Shown one piece after another: positions 58,229-64,000 of a DNA stretch of 64,000 nt. Made by a program: the position numbers and the translations under genes. Source of the DNA: Immersiella caudata (lineage: Eukaryota; Ascomycota; Sordariomycetes; Sordariales; Lasiosphaeriaceae); the NCBI GenBank assembly GCA_030512335.1, contig JAULSU010000001.1, positions 5,766,001-5,830,000 of the forward strand. The letters are read 5' to 3'. The notes under the pieces are model-generated. The model searched no databases and had not been told where the DNA came from. It saw nothing but the letters and a program-made list of their open reading frames with translations. Position 1 is the stretch's first letter; each line of letters starts with the position of its first letter.

Positions 58229-58250
58229 GGGGGGGGGGGAGGGGGGGAAG
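58229..58250 (+). repeat. Long G tract
   Basis: Eleven G, one A, seven G, then AAG. With G-runs at 58341-58345 and 58359-58365 it forms a G-rich cluster on the plus strand, downstream of the isovaleryl-CoA dehydrogenase stop codon (that gene reads on the minus strand). Confidence 0.9.
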
Positions 58251-58512
58251 TTGGGAACCTCTTCCCGTTCCCCACCTTTCCGGAATACCGCCAAGTTTGG
58301 TTATGCGGCTCTCCATAAGCCGATCCTCGCGGTTGGCGGTGGGGGTCATAGTCAAAAAGGGGGGGAGGCCGGGCACAAGGATCGGGGCGAGTGCTACGCC
58401 TCTGCCGAGTCTCCCAAGGTGCTTTCTTGCTCTCTGCCGCGTGGGCAAAGTGAGGTAGGCAGCTCCGCATGCATTCTGCACGCGCGCACGAGCGCAGGGA
58501 CGGGACGAAGAA

Positions 58513-58529
58513 GGGGGAGGGGGAGGGGG
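58513..58529 (+). repeat. G5-A-G5-A-G5 tract
   Basis: Three runs of five G separated by single A. It is a strong component of a G-quadruplex motif; each five-G run could also split to supply the fourth run. Confidence 0.9.
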
Positions 58530-58875
58530 ACAAACGAAACGAACGCATCACGCAAGCGAAGCGAGCGATCAGCAGCACCCAAACAAGAGGAAAGGTGGCT
58601 TTGCTTTTCCGCCGCCTCGCCCGCCGCGCCGGCCTCTGCCTTGCCGCGGGACGGGAAGTCTTCTGTGCAGCAAGGCAAGAGGCGAGCAGGAAACATGTTC
58701 CGGCTTTACCCAGGGAGTGTCTGCTGCACGTTTGCCGCGGGAGAGCTGTCCGTCATGGATTGAATGCTTTTCTATTCCGCCTTTCCTAAGAAACATGCAG
58801 CGCACCCGCAAATCGGAAGGCGCAGAGAGTTAAAGAAGACGAAGGCTCGTGCCCCCCTTTCCCGTGTCTAACTGC

Positions 58876-60276
58876 CTAGCTTGACAGATGGGCGTACTCC
58901 TTATTGAAGGCCCGTCCGATGACCATCCGCCTGACCTCTGAGGTTCCCGCTCCAATCTCGTACAGCTTGGCGTCGCGCAGGATCCTCGACGCCGGCATCT
59001 CCTCCATGTAGCCCATGCCGCCCAACACCTGAATACAGTCAAGGGCAACCTCGGTGGCCCTCTCGGCGGCGTAGAGAATGGCGCCGGCGCAGTCCTGTGT
59101 CTTGACGATCCCCTGCTCGTCGACCGCCTTGGCCGTGGCGTATGTGTAGGACCGGGACGCCTGAAGTTTCGTGTACATGTCAGCCAGCTTGCCCTGGACC
59201 AGCTGGAACTGCCCGATGGGCGTGCCGAACTGCTTGCGCGTATGCGCGTACGGGAGAGCGACGTCAAGGGCAGCTTGCATGAGGCCCAGCGGTCCTGCGC
59301 TAAGCACCAATCGCTCCAGGTCCAAGCCCTCCATCAGCACGCGTATCCCACCGCCGACGCGGCCGAGGATGTTCTCCGTCGGGACAAACACATTCTCAAA
59401 CACCAACTCGCCCGTGTTGCTGCCGCGCATGCCCATCTTGTCGAGCTTGCGCGTGCACGCGAATCCCTTGCTCCCATGCTCCACGATGAAGGCCGTGATG
59501 CCCTTGGACCCAGCGTCCGGCGACGTCTTGGCGTAGACTACTACCACGTCGGCGTCAGGTCCGTTGGTAATCCACATCTTTGCTCCGTTCAGAACGTAAC
59601 CCCCGTCCACGGCATCAGCACGCGTCCGCATGCTGACCACGTCGCTGCCCGCGCCCGGCTCCGACATCGCCAGCGCGCCCACCTTGGTGCCCGCGACCAA
59701 CCCTGGCAAGTACTTTTGTTTCTGCGCGTCCATCCCGTTAAGCTGCAGCTGGTTGACGCACAGCTGCGAGTGCGCCGCGTAGCTGAGCGCGATGGAGCCG
59801 CTCGCGCGCGAGAGCTCCTCCATCACCACGCAGTGCGCCTGGTAGCCTAGCGCCAGACCGCCGACATCCTCGTCTGCCGTGATACCGAGGAGACCGGCCT
59901 CGCCCATCTTGGCCCACATCTCGTGGGGGAAGACGTTGGACTTGTCGGTCGCGGCGGCGACTTCCTCGGGTATCTCGCGGCGGACAAATTCCTGGACGCG
60001 CTCGCGCAGCTCGAGGAGGTCGGATGGGGAAGGCGGTTCGAAGCCTTTGGGGTGCTTGGACGAGGAGGCATGGCGTCGCTGGGTTTGATACTGGAATTGG
60101 AGGGTGCTTGAGGTCGAGGTTGAGGTCGGTCGTTTAGAGGATGGGATGAACGCTGCCGTCGACGCGGGGCCGAGGGTGGATAATTGGCGGGGAAGTGGGT
60201 TAGGGGTGGTTGCTACTGCTCTCCTCGGGCGACTGCACCGCATCAGTGCTCGGGGTATCCTGGTGGTGCTGGACAT
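58876..60276 (-). CDS. ivdA: Isovaleryl-CoA dehydrogenase, mitochondrial
   Basis: A single exon encodes 466 residues. It oxidises isovaleryl-CoA to 3-methylcrotonyl-CoA in leucine breakdown, passing electrons to ETF. The first ~75 residues are rich in Arg/Ser/Thr with few acids, a mitochondrial presequence. Acyl-CoA dehydrogenase motifs follow: ALAMSEPGAGSDV (FAD/substrate binding), MWITNGPDADVVVVYAKT, KMGMRGSNTGELVFENV, YAHTRKQFG, and the C-terminal QVLGGMGYMEEMPASRILRD. The catalytic base of this subfamily sits in LDLER rather than at the C-terminal position of other acyl-CoA dehydrogenases; here it is Glu321, in GLDLERLVLSAGPLG. That placement supports isovaleryl-CoA over short-chain or glutaryl enzymes. 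It is divergent from the carboxylase subunit gene, 355 bp away. Confidence 0.95.
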   Translation of the reverse strand: MSSTTRIPRALMRCSRPRRAVATTPNPLPRQLSTLGPASTAAFIPSSKRPTSTSTSSTLQFQYQTQRRHASSSKHPKGFEPPSPSDLLELRERVQEFVRREIPEEVAAATDKSNVFPHEMWAKMGEAGLLGITADEDVGGLALGYQAHCVVMEELSRASGSIALSYAAHSQLCVNQLQLNGMDAQKQKYLPGLVAGTKVGALAMSEPGAGSDVVSMRTRADAVDGGYVLNGAKMWITNGPDADVVVVYAKTSPDAGSKGITAFIVEHGSKGFACTRKLDKMGMRGSNTGELVFENVFVPTENILGRVGGGIRVLMEGLDLERLVLSAGPLGLMQAALDVALPYAHTRKQFGTPIGQFQLVQGKLADMYTKLQASRSYTYATAKAVDEQGIVKTQDCAGAILYAAERATEVALDCIQVLGGMGYMEEMPASRILRDAKLYEIGAGTSEVRRMVIGRAFNKEYAHLSS

Positions 60277-60631
60277 CTTGGTATGAATTTTCTGGCTTGA
60301 GGAGAGAAAAAGAAGGAATTGAGGAATTGATCACTTTTTGATTGACAGAAAACCGAAATCAATTGGTGTTCTGCAAAGAATGCTGTGCTCTTCTTACGCC
60401 GTTGGTTATGCCGAGCTTTATTACGTCGTTGCTCCCCGGTCTGAATACCTCGTGCCACGCAAACTCGGCTACCGTCGGGCCGTCGCAAACCATTGGCTCA
60501 GGAACGAATGCGAGTGAATGATCAACTCCCCCTTCCCGTGCCGGACGACGACGACCCAAATGTAGCTTTCTCCCTTGATCAATTGCGACCGTCGCGCGTG
60601 TTGCCAGTTCTCACCATATTCACGCCCAACA
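60277..60631. promoter_or_regulatory. Bidirectional promoter of the leucine-catabolism pair
   Basis: Only 355 bp separate the two start codons, so regulatory sites are probably shared. Two CCAAT boxes read on the minus strand (ATTGG at 60362-60366 and 60492-60496), candidate sites for the CBC/HAP CCAAT-binding complex. The CCAAT reading is from sequence; occupancy is not known. Confidence 0.7.
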
Positions 60632-62489
60632 ATGGCTTTCACATCGACCCCCCGGGTCGTCTCTCGACAATTGACCCGTCAGCTCGCCCGCTGCTCGGTC
60701 ATCCCCCGGCACCGCATCCCGTCAGTCTTCCCTGCGTCCATCACTGCCGCGACAGCATCACAGCCAGTACCAACAGCAACAAGCGTCACCCGCCGATCCG
60801 CCTCAACCTCAGCCACCACATCCACTTCCCCTCACCACGCCGCCGCCATCTCCACCATCAAAACCGCCATCGACCCCTCCTCAGACGAATTCAAAGAAAA
60901 CTCGCAGCTCATGGCCGAAGCCATCTCCCGCCTCGAAACCCTCACAACCACCATCCAACAAGGCGGACCCCCTAAGGCGCGCCAGAAGCACCTCGCGCGC
61001 GGCAAGATGCTCCCCCGTCAGCGCATCCGCGAGCTGATCGATCCCGGCACTACCTTTTTGGAGCTGTCGCCGCTGGCGGGGCACGAGCTGTATCCCGAGG
61101 CTGAGGTGCCGGCGGGGGGCATCATCACGGGAGTTGGCGTTGTGGAGGGGGTGACGTGCGTGATTGTGGCGAATGATAGCACGGTGAAGGGAGGGACGTA
61201 TTATCCGATTACGGTGAAGAAGCATTTGAGGGCGCAGGAGGTGGCGGAACAGAATAAGTTACCGTAGGCTTTACTCTCTAAAGCAGGGAGGTGGTGTGAA
61301 GTGAGCTGTGCTAACTCGTGGATACAGGTGCATTTACTTGGTTGATTCAGGCGGTGCGAACCTACCGCATCAGTCGGATGTGTTCCCGGATAGGGAGCAT
61401 TTTGGTCGGATTTTTTACAACCAAGCGAGGATGTCGGCGAAGGGGATCCCGCAAGTTTCGGTTGTGATGGGGCCGTGTACAGCGGGTGGCGCGTATGTGC
61501 CGGCGATGAGCGATGAGAGCATCATTGTTCAGGAGCAGGGGCATATCTTTCTTGCGGGGCCGCCGTTGGTCAAGGCTGCTACGGGTGAGGTGGTCAGCCC
61601 GGAGGACCTCGGAGGCGGCAAGATGCACTCGTCAGTTTCGGGTGTGACAGACTACTTGGCGGTGGATGATGCCCATGCCATCGTTCTGGCTCGGAGGTGC
61701 ATCAGCAATCTCAACTGGCCGGTTGAGTCGAAAGCGGTGACGCCCAGCGCTGTGGAGCAGCCGCTGTATCCGTCGGAGGAGTTGGCTGGTATTGCGTCGA
61801 CAAATTTGCGCAAGCCCTTGCCTATCCATGAAGTCATTGCTCGCATTGTTGACGGCTCGAAATTTGCCGAGTTCAAGCGCGACTACGGGACCACTCTGGT
61901 GACGGGCTGGGCGACCATCTACGGACAGCGAGTCGGCATTGTCGCCAACAACGGTATTCTGTTCAGCAGCTCGGCAGTCAAAGGGGCGCATTTTATCGAG
62001 CTGTGCGCGCAGCGCGGCATTCCGCTCGTGTTCTTGCAAAACATCAGCGGTTTCATGGTCGGCGCCGACGCCGAACGCGAGGGAATCGCCAAGAACGGAG
62101 CAAAGCTGGTGACAGCGGTGGCGTGTGCCGATGTGCCCAAGTTCACCGTGGTCGTGGGTGGCAGCTACGGAGCAGGCAATTACGGCATGTGCGGGCGCGC
62201 ATACAGCCCGAGGTTCTTGTGGATGTGGCCGAACGCGCGGATCGGCGTCATGGGTGGTGAGCAGCTTGCGGCGGTGATGGAGACGGTGGGGAAGACCGCA
62301 GACCCGGCACTCAAGGAGAGGATCGAGCGGGAGAGCGAGGCGGTGTATTCCAGCGCCAGGCTGTGGGACGACGGCGTGATTCCTCCTGAGCACACGAGGA
62401 GGTATCTCGGCCTGGGGCTGAGGGCGGCGCTTGGGGGACGGAACGAAGTAACGCCTGGCGGGACAAAGTTTGGTGTTTTCCGAATGTGA
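60632..62489 (+). CDS. mccB: 3-methylcrotonyl-CoA carboxylase beta subunit
   Basis: Two exons, 60632..61263 and 61328..62489 (64-bp intron GTAGGC...CAG), encode 597 residues. It is the carboxyltransferase subunit that moves CO2 from biotin to 3-methylcrotonyl-CoA, the step after isovaleryl-CoA dehydrogenase. Residues 1-70 (Ser/Thr/Arg-rich, MAFTSTPRVVSRQLTRQLAR) form a mitochondrial presequence. The N-terminal carboxyltransferase domain has RQRIRELIDPGTTFLELS, the join gives LPCIYLVDSGGANLP, and then VMGPCTAGGAYVPAMSDE. The C-terminal domain has FLQNISGFMVGADAE, VVVGGSYGAGNYGMCGRAY and WMWPNARIGVMGGEQLA. These match MCC-beta better than propionyl-CoA carboxylase. The biotin-bearing alpha subunit gene, clustered with these two in Aspergillus nidulans, is not in the window. 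Confidence 0.95.
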
Positions 62490-63336
62490 GTGGAGTTGGG
62501 ATTTCAGTGTCTATAGCAAGCAAGCAAGCGTGCGATCTGGGTAGTAGTCGGGCAAACGGTGCTGGTCCGGCAAGGCGTTAGGTTTTCGTTCTAGCATAGG
62601 AGCCATTACAATGCATCTGAGGGCGCCATCAGTACGCTTGACAAGTGGCTACGGGCGCCATATTAGAGCATGCAACGGGATCATGTGGTGTTTCTCCAGA
62701 TGCAGACCGCAGAGTGCGGCTCAGGGGTCTCGGACGGGGAACGACGAGTGGTGGGTATGGAAAACTGGAACAGAATGCGGTATGCGACGTCGTGGTGTCA
62801 CTACTCAGGGACGATCATCTCGGCTCTGGATGCCGATGTCATTTTAGACATTTGGGTTCTTTACCGTTGCGAATTTCACACAAAGCCGGCGAGGTCTACA
62901 GTACATTCGAGACAGATAAGGTACAGTCCCGAAACGGTCATACGAAGGGCTAGACCGTTGGCTAATTCGGGTGATGCAGTGAGAGCGGAGGACGCAGCAG
63001 ACCAGGTGACCCCTCACGCAGCTTCCCCCTGTTTACTTCTTACCCCATTCCAAGGACTTATAAGCTACCCCACCCCCGCACAGGTCTACAGTAGTAACTG
63101 CGACCCGGATTATGAACTTCTGAACAACAGAAGGTACTCTGATCTCTCTCCCCTTGCAGAATTCACGAGATCGAATTCGGCTAACACAAGGTCTGTTGGT
63201 TTTTACAATATCTCCCGCTGTCATTGCAACGATCACCACGTTGGAATTGGCATCGCAGTTCAAATTGTCATACTCACCAGGCATGCCTTCGTCCAGCACT
63301 TCACCAAACATCCGGCATCGCCAGCAACCCCTAAAC
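62490..63336. other. Intergenic, includes a long open frame of doubtful meaning
   Basis: Between MCC-beta and the short-chain dehydrogenase, both plus strand. A 303-codon frame beginning with ATG at 62670 crosses this region and overlaps the dehydrogenase exon in another frame; its content does not look like protein. No other feature was seen. Confidence 0.45.
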
Positions 63337-64000
63337 ATGATCTCACTGCGGGCTTTCACTCCAATTCGCCTCAGACGGCCAGTAGAGGCCATCGCCCTGC
63401 TACCCGTCCCCTTGCTCACCCAACAGTCTCGACCCATCCACACCACACACGCCCACCTCTTCCAATACACACCCCCAAAGAGGAACAAGAACAAGCCCAC
63501 GGAGAAGACGAACCTCACGGACAAGAAGCCCAAGGAGAAGACAAAGCCCACACCCGGAGGCTCCTACGCCCGCACAGATGACGCCATTGCGGTCGAGTAC
63601 CCCGAATCAGGGGACCTCCCTTCCTCGCGGCTGGTTTCCGGCACAGGCCGGGCGGGCGCGAATGTGTTTCCTACCTTGGCGACGTTTTCGCTACAGGGGA
63701 AGGTTGGCGTGGTGACAGGAGGTGCAAGAGGTTTGGGATTAGTTATGGGGCAAGGGATGTGGGTTTCTCTTTGCTCTGCTGGCGTTGATGATGGTCTGGG
63801 GATGTAGATGATATGGGCATACTGTGATGAGCGTTGGCTGACGGAGGATAGGGTCATTTCGGGGGCGGAGTTGGCGATTGTTGATTTGAACAGTGCGTTA
63901 TTCTTATTGGGAGTGTAATGAAGGGAAGAGAAAGTAGCTGACCGCAAGCAGAGGAGGAGGCGGAAAAGCAAGCAAAGCTGATTGTCGAGACCTTCAAGAG
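63337..64000 (+). CDS. Short-chain dehydrogenase/reductase (partial, runs off the window)
   Basis: The first two exons and the start of a third are visible: 63337..63758, 63852..63892 and 63952 onward. The introns are 93 and 59 bp. The protein reads through FSLQGKVGVVTGGARGLGL, the TGxxxGxG cofactor motif, then VMGQGMVISGAELAIVDLN and KEEAEKQAKLIVETFK. The acid at the end of strand 2 (VDLN) is typical of this fold. The N-terminal ~75 residues (MISLRAFTPIRLRRPVEAIA, then a Lys-rich stretch) resemble a mitochondrial targeting sequence. The active-site YxxxK lies outside the window, so substrate cannot be judged; sorbose reductase/arabinitol dehydrogenase-like enzymes are the closest in style. 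An in-frame ATG at 63283 is an alternative start. Confidence 0.88.

Larger units (their letters stand above)
55024..58875. other. 3.85-kb gene-poor region with G-rich tracts
   Basis: This is the largest gap in the window. Frames of up to 187 codons exist on both strands but none has domain content and they overlap each other. The region contains a (CT)7 microsatellite flanked by inverted repeats near 55954-55990 and several long G-runs at 58229-58529. No tRNA, rRNA or transposon ends were recognised. A non-coding RNA or a poorly conserved spliced gene cannot be excluded. Confidence 0.5.

Noticed and set aside
59242..59850. 202-codon plus-strand frame opposite isovaleryl-CoA dehydrogenase
   Set aside because: Antisense to conserved catalytic motifs; Arg/His-rich shadow composition.
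61632..62393. 253-codon minus-strand frame opposite MCC-beta
   Set aside because: Shadow of the highly conserved carboxyltransferase domain.

Overview
This window is a stretch of nuclear chromosome from a filamentous ascomycete, most likely a Sordariomycete. Genes are monocistronic on both strands. They are interrupted by short introns of about 50-250 bp with GT...AG ends, often with a CTGAC/CTAAC branch point close to the acceptor. Several proteins are typical of Pezizomycotina (RTA1 family, annexin-like protein with a long disordered N terminus, fungal dienelactone hydrolase, Ppn2-type phosphatase). I saw no convincing tRNA, rRNA, CRISPR array, transposon, virus or prokaryotic operon. Exon joins below were worked out by hand; each keeps the reading frame and total length divides by three, but no transcript data were available.

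Layout. 1-3.5 kb: no confident gene. 3.5-5.7 kb (-): annexin-like protein. 7.1-7.9 kb (-): unknown secreted/type I membrane protein. 9.9-11.5 kb (+): GPI2/PIG-C, first step of GPI-anchor synthesis. 13.5-14.6 kb (+): RTA1-family seven-helix protein. 15.2-17.4 kb (-): steryl ester/triacylglycerol lipase. 18.1-18.5 kb (+): PET191 cytochrome oxidase assembly factor. 19.3-21.1 kb (+): Ppn2-like polyphosphatase. 21.7-23.0 kb (-): transaldolase. 24.0-26.8 kb (-): Tudor-staphylococcal nuclease (SND1/TSN). 27.9-28.8 kb (-): Cu/Zn superoxide dismutase. 31.2-36.5 kb (+): Rho1 GEF (DEP-like, DH, PH, CNH). 37.2-38.4 kb (+): MTG1-type mitochondrial GTPase. 39.0-41.2 kb (-): PHD-finger protein, Cti6-like. 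43.2-45.1 kb (+): conserved-looking unknown with an N-terminal membrane anchor. 46.7-51.6 kb (+): 1629-residue disordered protein. 52.1-53.6 kb (-): dienelactone hydrolase. 54.4-55.0 kb (-): Nudix hydrolase. 55.0-58.9 kb: large gene-poor gap with G-rich tracts. 58.9-62.5 kb: divergent isovaleryl-CoA dehydrogenase / methylcrotonyl-CoA carboxylase beta pair. 63.3 kb to the end (+): short-chain dehydrogenase cut by the window edge.

Functional grouping. The clearest linked function is leucine catabolism: the isovaleryl-CoA dehydrogenase and the carboxyltransferase subunit act on consecutive intermediates and share a 355-bp bidirectional promoter. The other genes are mostly unrelated housekeeping functions (redox defence, pentose phosphate pathway, GPI anchor, mitochondrial ribosome and respiratory-chain assembly, cell-wall Rho signalling). 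I found no gene set that looks like a new defence or biosynthetic system. The most interesting material is the three proteins of unknown function, a 12-nt micro-exon in transaldolase, charged low-complexity inserts in the Ppn2-like enzyme, and a few structured non-coding tracts.
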